A DNA stretch of 64,000 nucleotides from an uncultured Bacteroidales bacterium. Lineage in GTDB: Bacteria; Bacteroidota; Bacteroidia; Bacteroidales; WCHB1-69. Below are positions 52,465 to 61,396 of this stretch, in pieces (the stretch's first letter is position 1; each line of letters starts with the position of its first letter). The position numbers and the translations under genes were made by a program. Below the pieces are notes generated by a model. That model made no database searches. It was not told where the DNA came from and worked only from the letters and a program-made list of their open reading frames with translations. The stretch spans positions 251,171-315,170 of the forward strand of contig CAKUVI010000004.1 in NCBI GenBank assembly GCA_934699095.1, read 5' to 3'.

Positions 52465-52896
52465 ATGAGTGAAAATAATGCTTCAAATCCCGAAAAACAG
52501 GGATTATTAGACAGAATTCTAAACAAATTCAAAAAAGCAACCAAGGATGTGTCAGACAAAGTTGAGGACACAATCTCCGATGTAAAGGAATCTGATTTTG
52601 GTGAAAAAGTGACCGATGTGGCTAAAAACATTAGCGACAAGGCGCAAGACATTATCAAGGATGTAAAAGAGAGCGAATTCGTGGACAAAGTCGGTGATAC
52701 CGCCGATGCTTTCTTCGAGAAAACCAAATCAATGGGCAAGGGTGCCGCTGATTTCTGCTCCTCAAAAGTGAAAGGTGCCATCGGAAAAATAGATTTCGAG
52801 AAGACTCTTAACACCTTGAAAGAAAAACAGGAAACTTCAGGTAAGGACCTGTCAAAGGTTATCAATTTCGTCGAAAAACTTCAAAATATCCAGTAG
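52465..52896 (+). CDS. Cassette protein A: charged helical (LEA/YtxH-like) protein of unknown function
   Basis: Not recognised. 143 residues, no signal peptide or membrane helix, very Lys/Asp/Glu-rich and predicted helical. Two internal repeats are visible: ISDVKESDFGEKVTDVAKN and IKDVKESEFVDKVGDTADA (about residues 37-55 and 63-81), sharing DVKES(D/E)F..KV.D.A. This recalls LEA-like or apolipoprotein-like amphipathic helices. The last ~34 residues form a module shared with protein B, ending INFVEKLQNIQ. It is the first gene of a three-gene operon, with 2 bases before the next start. Function unknown; inference limited to a soluble helical protein, perhaps membrane-surface associated. Confidence 0.8.
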   Translation: MSENNASNPEKQGLLDRILNKFKKATKDVSDKVEDTISDVKESDFGEKVTDVAKNISDKAQDIIKDVKESEFVDKVGDTADAFFEKTKSMGKGAADFCSSKVKGAIGKIDFEKTLNTLKEKQETSGKDLSKVINFVEKLQNIQ

Positions 52897-53392
52897 TCAT
52901 GGCAAATAACATAGCAACTCAGATCCAAGCTTTAGCAAAAAACTATAATTTAGACGAATTAATCAACGTTGCCAAGAGCTTTTCGAAGGGCAATATCAGT
53001 ATGAACGGCCTTGCAGGACTTATCTCGTCAATCAAGGCTGCCACACAGTCCAAGGGTCTCCTTTCAGGATTGCTCGGCAATGCAGCGTTGAACAAGTTTG
53101 TGGGCTCAGGAGTTCTCCAAAAGTTCAACTTCGCTGAAGTGCTCAACCTTCTGAAAGGCAATCAAGGCGGCAATGGTGTTGCCAAACTAATAGAATTCGT
53201 ACAAAAACTTCAAAATATCAAATAATTATGGCAGAGAATATTTTATCACAATTGCAAAATATATTAAAGGGCTCCTCAATAAACGACATAGTCAAGCAGG
53301 CTGAAAGCGCCCTTGGTTCTGATGCAAAGAACGGAGGTCTCAAGAATCTGACAAAGGTTTTGAATATGCTCAAGTCTATGCAGGGGGGCAAG
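52792..53392 (+). other. Shared C-terminal module of cassette proteins A, B and (part) C
   Basis: A (52792-52893) and B (53127-53222) end in matching segments: F...LN.LK..Q...G, then (V/L)(A/S)K(V/L)I.FV.KLQNI(K/Q). C (53345-53392) contains only the first part, VLNMLKSMQGGK, nearest to VLNLLKGNQGGN in B. The three proteins thus share a related helical block, in spite of unlike N termini. Confidence 0.75.
52899..53225 (+). CDS. Cassette protein B: small helical protein of unknown function
   Basis: Not recognised. 108 residues, without signal peptide, moderately hydrophobic helices with several Gly (GLAGLISSIKAA, GLLSGLLGNAAL). The C-terminal part (about 75-108) is the module shared with protein A: FAEVLNLLKGNQGG, then KLIEFVQKLQNIK. 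Its VLNLLKGNQGG also resembles VLNMLKSMQGG in protein C. It starts 2 bases after A's stop and ends 2 bases before C's start, so the three genes are a tight transcription unit. The compact soluble form with Gly-rich amphipathic helices would fit a homo- or hetero-oligomer; this is inference. Confidence 0.8.
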   Translation: MANNIATQIQALAKNYNLDELINVAKSFSKGNISMNGLAGLISSIKAATQSKGLLSGLLGNAALNKFVGSGVLQKFNFAEVLNLLKGNQGGNGVAKLIEFVQKLQNIK

Positions 53393-53641
53393 CTTCTTGG
53401 CAAGTTGGGCAAGATGGCTGGTGTTTCTTCCCTGATGAGTGCTGCCGAGCAGATGCAGAACTCATCGGAAGACACAGAGGCCCAGGAGAACATGCTTGAC
53501 GAACTTGACGCAATGGTTGCAGTGGCCATCGAAGACGGTGTGATAACCGCAGAAGAGGAGAAGATGCTCTCAGAAAGAGCCCAGGCACTCGGCATTGATG
53601 TTGAGAAATTCATGTCGGAGGTTCGCGCCAAATGCGAATAA
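53228..53641 (+). CDS. Cassette protein C: helical protein with a possible TerB-like C-terminal domain
   Basis: Not recognised as a whole. 137 residues, soluble. The N terminus ENILSQLQNILKGSS echoes the QLQNI end of A and B. A middle Gly/Lys/Met-rich helix block follows (VLNMLKSMQGGKLLGKLGKMAG). The last ~45 residues (LDAMVAVAIEDGVITAEEEKMLSERAQALGID, split here only for description) follow the pattern a..a..DG.i...E...l...a..lgi of TerB-like domains, but the match is weak and no metal or tellurite role is implied. It ends the cassette, with a terminator 28 bases later. Function unknown. Confidence 0.78.
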   Translation: MAENILSQLQNILKGSSINDIVKQAESALGSDAKNGGLKNLTKVLNMLKSMQGGKLLGKLGKMAGVSSLMSAAEQMQNSSEDTEAQENMLDELDAMVAVAIEDGVITAEEEKMLSERAQALGIDVEKFMSEVRAKCE

Positions 53642-53668
53642 ATGTTCCGATTATATTTCATAATTAGC

Positions 53669-53703
53669 AGGGCTGCCAATCCAATGACAGCCCTCTTTTT
53701 TTG
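53669..53703 (+). terminator. Rho-independent terminator after the cassette
   Basis: A 7-bp stem AGGGCTG/CAGCCCT (53669-53675 with 53688-53694) with a 12-base loop, followed by C and seven or more Ts. Confidence 0.8.
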
Positions 53704-53772
53704 TCAATTTGCGTCAGGATAATCGAACAACAGGCGCGCGTTCTTTTTTTTCTGTTATAACCGCAATTTTTG

Positions 53773-53780
53773 TATCTTTG
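53773..53780 (+). promoter_or_regulatory. -7 box for metG
   Basis: TATCTTTG, 37 bases before the metG ATG. Confidence 0.6.
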
Positions 53781-53817
53781 CAGTTTGTAATAAATTTTGA
53801 AGTAAAAAGTTGGATAT

Positions 53818-55866
53818 ATGAAAGATATTAAGCGTTATACGATAACTTCCGCACTGCCGTATGCAAACGGTCCTGTGCATATAGGGCATCTCGCAGGCGT
53901 GTATGTGCCAGCAGACATTTACGCACGCTACCTCAGAGACAACGGCAAGGAGGTGCTCTTCATCGGAGGCTCCGATGAACACGGCGTGCCTATCACCATC
54001 AAGGCCCGCAAAGAGGGCGTGACACCGCAGGATATTGTTGACCGTTACCATAACATCATCAAAAATGCTTTCGAGAACCTTGGGATATCCTTCGATATCT
54101 ATTCCAGGACATCGAATCATACACATCACGAGACAGCCGCCGAGTTCTTCAAATTCCTATATGATAACGGGAAACTGATAGAGAAGACATCGCAGCAGTA
54201 TTATGATGAGGAGGCTCACGAGTTCTTGGCCGACAGGTACATAACCGGCACGTGCCCACACTGCAAAAACGAACATGCCTACGGCGACCAGTGCGAAGTA
54301 TGCGGTACATCACTAAACGCAACAGACCTGATCAACCCGAAGTCGGCTCTTAGTGGCAACACCCCAGTGCTGAAAGAGACAAAGCACTGGTATCTGCCCC
54401 TCAATGAATACGAATCATGGCTCAGAGAATGGATATTGCAAGGACATAAGGCCGACTGGCGCCCAACAGTGTACGGACAATGCAAGTCTTGGATTGAACA
54501 GGGACTCCAGCCGCGCGCCGTCACCCGCGACCTCTCCTGGGGCGTGAAGGTGCCTTTGGAAAACGCCGAGGGCAAAGTGCTCTACGTGTGGTTCGATGCC
54601 CCTATCGGATATATCTCCGCCACAAAAGAGTGGGCTGAAGAACACAATACAGATTGGAAACCCTGGTGGCAAGACCAAAATACAAAATTGGTGCACTTCA
54701 TCGGAAAAGACAACATCGTGTTCCACTGCATCATCTTTCCATGTATGTTGAAGGCGCACGGCGGCTACATCCTGCCTGATCAAGTTCCGGCAAACGAATT
54801 CCTGAATCTTGAGGGCGACAAGATTTCGACCTCCCGCAACTGGGCTGTGTGGGCTCATGAATACGTGGAAAAATTTCCCGGCAAGCAGGACGTTCTCAGA
54901 TACACCCTCACGTCAATTGCTCCAGAAACCAAGGATGCAGATTTTACCTGGACAGACTTCCAAGCCAAGAACAATAACGAACTCTTGGCTATCTTCGGTA
55001 ATTTTGTGAACAGAACAGTGGTTCTCACACATAAATATTACGGCGGAATAGTACCTGAAATGGGCACCCTGTCTGATTACGAGAAGGAGATAATCGAAAA
55101 GATGAAACAATATCCTTCCATCATTGGGGATGCGATAGAGCATTACAAGTTCCGTGAGGCACAATCAGAACTGATGAACCTCGCCCGACTCGGCAACAAA
55201 TACCTCACCGACACTGAACCCTGGAAGAAACAAAAGGAAAATCCTGAGGTTGTGAAGACTATTCTCCATGTCTCATTGCAGATATGCGCCTCCTTGTCGG
55301 TGCTTTGCGAGCCTTTCTTGCCTTTCACAGCAGCAAAACTCCAAAAAATATTGAATATTAACAATAAAAATTGGCAGGACGGTGGTCGCTGCGACTTATT
55401 GAAGGCAGGCAGCCAGCTGAATCCCGCAGAATATCTGTTCGAGAAGATAGAAGATGACGTCATTGCCAAGCAGATAGCCGAACTGGAAGCCACTAAAAAG
55501 CAAAATGAGACTGACAACGCAGAAGCCGCCCCTGAAAAGCCCGAAGTGACTTTTGAGGATTTCCAGAAGATGGACATCCGCGTGGTGACTGTGTTAGCCG
55601 CCGAGAAAGTTGCAAAAACGAAAAAACTCCTGAAGCTCAAGGTAAACACTGGTGTTGACACCCGTGAGATCATCTCCGGAATCGCTGAATATTATCAGCC
55701 TGAAGATCTCGTGGGGAAGCAGGTTTTGATGCTCATCAACCTTGCCCCGAAAAATATCAAGGGCGTGGAATCACATGGCATGGTCCTCATGGCGGAAAAC
55801 GCTGACGGCGCCCTGTCGCTGATGCAACCCGAGAAGAAAGTAAAAGAGGGTAGCACTGTCAAATAA
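53818..55866 (+). CDS. metG: Methionyl-tRNA synthetase
   Basis: A 682-residue class I synthetase. The HIGH motif is exact (His21-Ile-Gly-His24 in GPVHIGHLAG). The KMSKS loop reads KISTSRNWA, a known variant. A zinc knuckle with Cys pairs (CPHCKNEHAYGDQCEVCG) follows the connecting region. The C-terminal ~110 residues are a Trbp111-like tRNA-binding domain (DIRVVTVLAAEKVAKTKKLLKL), so the enzyme is the full-length dimeric form. It charges initiator and elongator tRNA-Met in the cytoplasm. ileS follows after 30 bases, most likely in the same transcript. Confidence 0.97.
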   Translation: MKDIKRYTITSALPYANGPVHIGHLAGVYVPADIYARYLRDNGKEVLFIGGSDEHGVPITIKARKEGVTPQDIVDRYHNIIKNAFENLGISFDIYSRTSNHTHHETAAEFFKFLYDNGKLIEKTSQQYYDEEAHEFLADRYITGTCPHCKNEHAYGDQCEVCGTSLNATDLINPKSALSGNTPVLKETKHWYLPLNEYESWLREWILQGHKADWRPTVYGQCKSWIEQGLQPRAVTRDLSWGVKVPLENAEGKVLYVWFDAPIGYISATKEWAEEHNTDWKPWWQDQNTKLVHFIGKDNIVFHCIIFPCMLKAHGGYILPDQVPANEFLNLEGDKISTSRNWAVWAHEYVEKFPGKQDVLRYTLTSIAPETKDADFTWTDFQAKNNNELLAIFGNFVNRTVVLTHKYYGGIVPEMGTLSDYEKEIIEKMKQYPSIIGDAIEHYKFREAQSELMNLARLGNKYLTDTEPWKKQKENPEVVKTILHVSLQICASLSVLCEPFLPFTAAKLQKILNINNKNWQDGGRCDLLKAGSQLNPAEYLFEKIEDDVIAKQIAELEATKKQNETDNAEAAPEKPEVTFEDFQKMDIRVVTVLAAEKVAKTKKLLKLKVNTGVDTREIISGIAEYYQPEDLVGKQVLMLINLAPKNIKGVESHGMVLMAENADGALSLMQPEKKVKEGSTVK

Positions 55867-55896
55867 TCATCATTAAACAAGAAAAATATTAAACAA

Positions 55897-58800
55897 ATGA
55901 AATATAACGAATACAAAGGACTTAATCTTCCCAACTTAGGAGAAGAGATCAGAAAATATTGGGAAGAGCACGATATTTTTTCAAAAAGCTTGTCAACACG
56001 TGAGGGTCACGAACGCTTCGTGTTTTTTGAAGGACCTCCATCAGCAAACGGCATGCCGGGAATTCACCATGTGATGGCCCGCACCATCAAGGATATTATC
56101 TGCCGCTATCAGACACTTACAGGAAAGTATGTGGGTCGTAAAGGTGGTTGGGACACCCACGGCCTGCCTGTTGAACTCGGTGTTGAGAAAACCCTTGGAA
56201 TCACTAAAGAAGACATTGGCAAGAAGATCTCCGTCGAGGATTATAACAAGGCCTGTCGCCGCGAAGTAATGAAATTCAAGGATAAATGGGACGACCTGAC
56301 CAAAGAGATGGGTTATTGGGTTGACCTCGAGCGCCCTTATATCACTTTCGACAATAAATACATAGAAACAGTATGGTATCTGCTGTCGGAACTTTACAAG
56401 AAAGGGTTGCTTTACAAGGGTTACTCAATACAGCCATATTCACCGGCTGCCGGTACTGGTCTAAGCTCCCACGAACTGAACCTCCCTGGTTGCTACCGCG
56501 ACGTGAAAGATACCACCTGCACAGGACAATTCAAAGTGAAAAAGGAACAGAAGGTGTCTCTGCCTTTCGGTCTGAAAGAGGTGCCAGACAACCTTTATTT
56601 CCTTGCATGGACCACCACTCCATGGACTCTGCCGTCAAACACCGCATTGGCTGTAGGTCCTAAGATTGTGTATAATCTCATCGAGACTTTCAACCCATAC
56701 TCTGGCGACAAAGTGCTGATTGTTATGGCTAACAGTTTGATACACACATATTTCAAACCTGAATGGGCTGAATTGTCATTCGATGAATACAAACCTGGAG
56801 ATAAAAACATTCCATATCGTATTCTTGGTGAAGAGGTAGGAAAGAACCTTGTAGGTCTTGAATATGAGCAACTCATTCCTTACATGCAGCCTGCAGAAGG
56901 GGCCTTCCGCGTGATTCCTGGCGACTACGTGACTACCGAAGACGGTACAGGTATCGTGCACATTGCCCCTACTTTCGGTGCCGACGACAAACGCGTTGCC
57001 AATGATGCCGGTATTCCTCCAATGATAGTTGTTGACAGGAACGGTCAGGAGTGCCCGATGGTTGACAGAACAGGGAAGTTCTTCAAAATTGAAGATCTTG
57101 ACCCTGAATTTGTGAAAAAGAACGTCAATGAACCTCTGTATTCAACTGTGGCCGGCAGATTCGTGAAAGAGGCTTATGAGAAAGAAGATGAAAAACACAA
57201 CGAATCGTTAGACGTATATATCTGTTTGTGGCTCAAACAAGAGCATAAAGTCTTCAAGATCGAGAAACATACCCATAATTATCCTCACTGTTGGCGTACC
57301 GACAAGCCGGTGCTCTACTACCCGCTTGACTCTTGGTTTATAAAAACTACAGCCTACAAAGAGCGCATGATTGAGTTGAACAAGACAATCAAGTGGAAAC
57401 CCGCTGCCACCGGTTCCGGCCGTTTTGGTAATTGGTTGGAGAATTTGGTTGACTGGAACCTCTCCCGCTCACGTTTCTGGGGCGTTCCGTTGCCAATCTG
57501 GACGACAGAAGATAAAAAAGAGCAGATCTGCATCGGTTCTATTGAACAGCTTATGGCTGAAATCGAGAAGTCTATAAAGGCTGGCTTCATGACCGAAAAC
57601 CCATACAAGAACTTCAAAGTCAGCGACATGTCTCAGGAGAACTATGACAGCATAGATCTTCATAAACCATACGTTGACACTATTGTTTTGGTATCTCCTA
57701 CAGGACAGAAGATGTACCGCGAGAGCGATCTCATCGACGTTTGGTTTGATTCAGGTTCAATGCCTTACAGCCAATTGCACTATCCTTTCGAAAACAAAGA
57801 GTTCTTTAAGTCCAACTTCCCGGCCGATTTTATTGCAGAAGGCGTTGACCAAACTCGCGGATGGTTCTTCACGCTGCACGCAATAGCAACCATGCTCTTT
57901 GACAGTGTCGCATATAAATCTGTGATTTCCAATGGCTTGGTTCTCGACAAGAACGGAAATAAGATGTCGAAACGTTTGGGTAACGCAGTTGATCCATTTG
58001 AAATCATCAACAAATACGGTCCGGATGCCACTCGCTGGTACATGATCACTAACGCTTCGCCATGGGATAACCTCAAATTCGATGAAACCGGTATCGGAGA
58101 AGTGCAGCGCAAGTTCTTTGGAACATTGTACAACACATATAATTTCTTTGCTCTTTATGCAAATATTGACGGATTTACATACAAGGAAGCCGACATTCCG
58201 TTCGAGAAACGTCCTGAAATAGATCGTTGGATTCTCTCAGAACTGAACACTTTGGTTAAACATTGTCAAGAGAACTACATTGATTATGAACCTACCAAGG
58301 TCGGCCGCGAAATTCAAGATTTCACCGATGCATACCTCAGCAATTGGTATGTTCGTCTTTGCCGTCGCCGTTTCTGGAAAGGCGAATACACCGAAGACAA
58401 GATTTCAGCCTACCAGACTCTCTACACATGCATGGTCACAATTGCAAAGATAGCTTCCCCGATCGCTCCCTTCTTTATGGACAAACTCTACCAAGACCTT
58501 AACAATATCACAGGCAAGGAACCTTTCGAATCAGTTCACTTGTCAGATTATCCTGTTGTTAATGAGGAACTTATTGATAAGGAGTTGGAGGAGAGAATGC
58601 AACTTGCACAGAAATTCTGCTCAATGGTTCTCTCTTTGAGAAAGAAAACCAACCTCAAAGTGCGCCAGCCACTCGCCAAGATAATGATCCCTGTTTTAGA
58701 CGATCATTTCAAACAGCAAATCTCTTTGGTTCAAGACTTGATTTTGCACGAGGTTAATGTCAAGGAATTGGTGTTTGTAAGCAATGAGGATGGCGTGTTT

Positions 58801-59322
58801 GTTAAACGTATCAAACCGGACTTCAAGAAATTAGGACCGAAATATGGCAAAATCATGAAGTTGGTTGCTGCCAAGATCACAGGCTTCTCACAAGCTGAAA
58901 TCGCTCAGTTGGAAAAAGAGGGTGTGATGAATTTTGAAATCGAAGGACAACCTGTTGAAATCACCGTTGATGACGTTGAAATCCAAGCCCAGGATATTCC
59001 CGGCTGGGTGGTTGCCAATTTCGATGCTCTTACCGTTGCCTTGGATATAGAAGTTACTGATGAACTGAAAAACGAAGGATATGCGCGTGAGTTCGTGAAA
59101 CAAATACAAACTTACCGTAAGGACAATAATTTTGAGGTTTTAGATAAAATTTCAGTTTATGTTGAAAAAGACAGTGTGGTTACGCCAGCCATCAGAGCTT
59201 TTGAATCATATATATGCAACGAAACACTTTGTACAAGTCTCCAAATAGTAGATAAAGTTGAAAACGCAACTATTTTGGAACTTGACGATGTGAAGGCTAA
59301 TGTAAAAATTCAAAAACAGTAG
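55897..59322 (+). CDS. ileS: Isoleucyl-tRNA synthetase
   Basis: A 1,141-residue class I synthetase. HIGH appears as PGIHHVMAR, as in the group-2 (eukaryote-like) form, in the motif PPSANGMPGIHHV, and KMSKS is exact in NKMSKRLGNAVDP. The editing (CP1) domain fills the middle (WTTTPWTLPSNTALAVGP; GTGIVHIAPTFGADD). The length and lack of a Cys-rich C-terminal zinc ribbon favour the longer ileS2-type enzyme, which is known to be less sensitive to mupirocin; that is an inference from family knowledge. It follows metG by 30 bases. The DUF4340-like gene starts 24 bases downstream. Confidence 0.96.
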   Translation: MKYNEYKGLNLPNLGEEIRKYWEEHDIFSKSLSTREGHERFVFFEGPPSANGMPGIHHVMARTIKDIICRYQTLTGKYVGRKGGWDTHGLPVELGVEKTLGITKEDIGKKISVEDYNKACRREVMKFKDKWDDLTKEMGYWVDLERPYITFDNKYIETVWYLLSELYKKGLLYKGYSIQPYSPAAGTGLSSHELNLPGCYRDVKDTTCTGQFKVKKEQKVSLPFGLKEVPDNLYFLAWTTTPWTLPSNTALAVGPKIVYNLIETFNPYSGDKVLIVMANSLIHTYFKPEWAELSFDEYKPGDKNIPYRILGEEVGKNLVGLEYEQLIPYMQPAEGAFRVIPGDYVTTEDGTGIVHIAPTFGADDKRVANDAGIPPMIVVDRNGQECPMVDRTGKFFKIEDLDPEFVKKNVNEPLYSTVAGRFVKEAYEKEDEKHNESLDVYICLWLKQEHKVFKIEKHTHNYPHCWRTDKPVLYYPLDSWFIKTTAYKERMIELNKTIKWKPAATGSGRFGNWLENLVDWNLSRSRFWGVPLPIWTTEDKKEQICIGSIEQLMAEIEKSIKAGFMTENPYKNFKVSDMSQENYDSIDLHKPYVDTIVLVSPTGQKMYRESDLIDVWFDSGSMPYSQLHYPFENKEFFKSNFPADFIAEGVDQTRGWFFTLHAIATMLFDSVAYKSVISNGLVLDKNGNKMSKRLGNAVDPFEIINKYGPDATRWYMITNASPWDNLKFDETGIGEVQRKFFGTLYNTYNFFALYANIDGFTYKEADIPFEKRPEIDRWILSELNTLVKHCQENYIDYEPTKVGREIQDFTDAYLSNWYVRLCRRRFWKGEYTEDKISAYQTLYTCMVTIAKIASPIAPFFMDKLYQDLNNITGKEPFESVHLSDYPVVNEELIDKELEERMQLAQKFCSMVLSLRKKTNLKVRQPLAKIMIPVLDDHFKQQISLVQDLILHEVNVKELVFVSNEDGVFVKRIKPDFKKLGPKYGKIMKLVAAKITGFSQAEIAQLEKEGVMNFEIEGQPVEITVDDVEIQAQDIPGWVVANFDALTVALDIEVTDELKNEGYAREFVKQIQTYRKDNNFEVLDKISVYVEKDSVVTPAIRAFESYICNETLCTSLQIVDKVENATILELDDVKANVKIQKQ

Positions 59323-59346
59323 TTTATCAGCATTTTCCATTAAACA

Positions 59347-60426
59347 ATGAAGAAAAAAAATATAATATTCTTAATAGCAGGACTACTTGTCATAGGACTT
59401 TTAGTGGCTATTCTATATGAAAATGGTGTGTTTGCATCCAAAAAGCAGCCAAATTCTAATATATTTGCCGTAAAAGACACTGCAAATATAACGAAGATAT
59501 TCATTGCAGATGTCAATGGGGAGCACTCTCTGCTTGTTCGGAAAGATGGTATTTGGTATATAGAAGACACTATTCGTGTGCAACCGCAAAAGATGAACGA
59601 TCTGCTCTCCACTATCCACAACGTGTCGCTTCAGCAGACCGTTGCCAAGAGTGCCCAGTCGAACATCAACAAGATGATGTCGGTGAACGCAGTGAAAGTG
59701 GAAATTTATCAGGTGGCACCTAAATTCACGGTTTTCGGCATCCCGTTCTTTAAGAAGGAGAGAAATGTTAAGACCTATTATATGGGACCGTCAACTATGG
59801 ACAACGTTGCAAACTACGCCGTTTTGGAAGGCTTCAGCGAACCTTGCATTGTGCATATTCCCGGTTTTAGAGGCTTTCTCACACCCTTCTACTCTTATAA
59901 ACCTCATGAATGGTACAACTGCGATCTTTTCGATACCAAGATTACACGCATACAATCTCTAATGGTTCAGGATTTTGAACATCCGGAAGAGTCATATTAT
60001 GTTGAAAAAGTTGGTCCGAGATTCTTTAACCTCTATAATTATCAAAATGAGCAAATAGCTGATTATGATACTGTTAAACTCCTTGATATGTTGGCTGAAT
60101 ATCGCGATAAAAATTATGAAATACTGATTGACAACGTCACCAAAGAGTCGAGAGATTCAATTATCAAATATAATCATTTCAAGACTATAGAATTGACTGA
60201 TGTTGATGGCAAAAAGACCAGATTAGACATGTTCAGGAAGTTGGAGCTTGACGAATATTATTTGGACGCAATTGTAGGAGGAATGGAACGTTCTGACAAT
60301 GAGCCATATAACAGAGATAAGTTCTACGCAATTCTGAATGGGGATACCAAAAAGCTGGTTCAGTGTCAGTATTTCCATTTTGATCGTCAAAATCAGCCTC
60401 TTTCATATTTTCTGAAACAAAATTAG
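59347..60426 (+). CDS. DUF4340-like membrane-anchored protein
   Basis: 359 residues. One membrane helix at the N terminus (IIFLIAGLLVIGLLVAILY, about 6-24) anchors a periplasmic domain. The body contains two-part strands such as IFIADVNGEHSLLVRKDGIWYIEDTIRVQ, which resemble the DUF4340 repeat pattern (l.l......v.l.k....W.l......d). In Bacteroidota DUF4340 proteins often neighbour or are fused to GldG-type ABC proteins, so a link to the gldFG genes at 20-22 kb is possible, though they are not adjacent here. Function unknown. It ends 4 bases before ribD. Confidence 0.7.
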   Translation: MKKKNIIFLIAGLLVIGLLVAILYENGVFASKKQPNSNIFAVKDTANITKIFIADVNGEHSLLVRKDGIWYIEDTIRVQPQKMNDLLSTIHNVSLQQTVAKSAQSNINKMMSVNAVKVEIYQVAPKFTVFGIPFFKKERNVKTYYMGPSTMDNVANYAVLEGFSEPCIVHIPGFRGFLTPFYSYKPHEWYNCDLFDTKITRIQSLMVQDFEHPEESYYVEKVGPRFFNLYNYQNEQIADYDTVKLLDMLAEYRDKNYEILIDNVTKESRDSIIKYNHFKTIELTDVDGKKTRLDMFRKLELDEYYLDAIVGGMERSDNEPYNRDKFYAILNGDTKKLVQCQYFHFDRQNQPLSYFLKQN

Positions 60427-60430
60427 GAAG

Positions 60431-61396
60431 ATGCAGACTGACGAACGCTTCATGCGGCGCTGCCTTCAATTAGCCGAGTTAGGACTTGGTCAAACGAGTC
60501 CTAACCCTATGGTGGGTGCGGTGATTGTTAATAACGGAGTGATAATTGGCGAGGGCTATCATCATAGATGCGGAGAGGCTCATGCCGAAATTAACGCCAT
60601 TAATTCTGTGAAAAACAAAGAGTTGTTGAAAGACAGCACTTTGTATGTTAATTTGGAACCTTGTTCCCATTTTGGCAAGACTCCACCTTGCGCTGATGCT
60701 ATAATAAGATATGGAATTCCTAAAGTGGTTGTTGGAACAATGGATTTTAACGCCAAAGTCAATGGCTCCGGAATTCAAAAACTCGGATCTGCCGGAATTG
60801 ATGTCGTTGTGGATGTCTGTAAAAAAGAGTCGGAAGATATTAACCGACGCTTTTTTACTTTCCACAGAAATAAAAGGCCATATATCATTCTGAAATGGGC
60901 TCAAACCGCCGACGGATTTATGGATATTGACAGAAAATTGGATCCTCAAAAATCTAATTGGATTTCAAACAAAGCGTTGAAAGTGTTAGTTCACAAATGG
61001 CGTAGCGAGGAAGATGCAATTTTAGTTGGATATAATACCATGAAAAACGACCATCCTCAGTTAACTACACGTGAATATCCGGGGAAAGATCCGCGAAGAT
61101 TTGTGATGCAGCACGGTGCAGAAATCATTTCAGAGATGACTTATAATATCTTGTCAGATCAGGCTGAAGAAGCTGTTAAATCTTTATACAACCTTGGTAT
61201 TCAATCTGTTATAGTCGAAGGAGGAAATAAAACATTATCTAAGTTTATAAATGCCGATCTTTGGGATGAAGCGAGAGTGTTGGTTGGCGACATCTGTTGG
61301 GGAAGAGGTTTGAAGGCTCCTCAGATACCTGACATTCCAAATAAAGTTGAAGTTATAGATAATAACAGGCTTGTTTATGTTCGACGACACGTATAA
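60431..61396 (+). CDS. ribD: Riboflavin biosynthesis deaminase/reductase RibD
   Basis: A 321-residue bifunctional enzyme. The N-terminal deaminase carries the zinc site: His51-Ala-Glu53 in EAHAEINAI and Cys78 and Cys87 in EPCSHFGKTPPC. The C-terminal reductase (about 150-321) starts RPYIILKWAQTADGFM and holds IVEGGNKTLSKFI. It converts the 2,5-diaminopyrimidine intermediate to the ribitylamino-uracil precursor in two steps. It is isolated from ribA, ribB, ribE and ribH, and no FMN riboswitch was seen upstream. It overlaps the next gene by 20 bases. Confidence 0.95.
   Translation: MQTDERFMRRCLQLAELGLGQTSPNPMVGAVIVNNGVIIGEGYHHRCGEAHAEINAINSVKNKELLKDSTLYVNLEPCSHFGKTPPCADAIIRYGIPKVVVGTMDFNAKVNGSGIQKLGSAGIDVVVDVCKKESEDINRRFFTFHRNKRPYIILKWAQTADGFMDIDRKLDPQKSNWISNKALKVLVHKWRSEEDAILVGYNTMKNDHPQLTTREYPGKDPRRFVMQHGAEIISEMTYNILSDQAEEAVKSLYNLGIQSVIVEGGNKTLSKFINADLWDEARVLVGDICWGRGLKAPQIPDIPNKVEVIDNNRLVYVRRHV

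Noticed and set aside
60427..60430. FMN riboswitch in front of ribD
   Set aside because: Only 4 bases separate ribD from the preceding gene, and no FMN element (for example the RFN box pattern) was seen further upstream.
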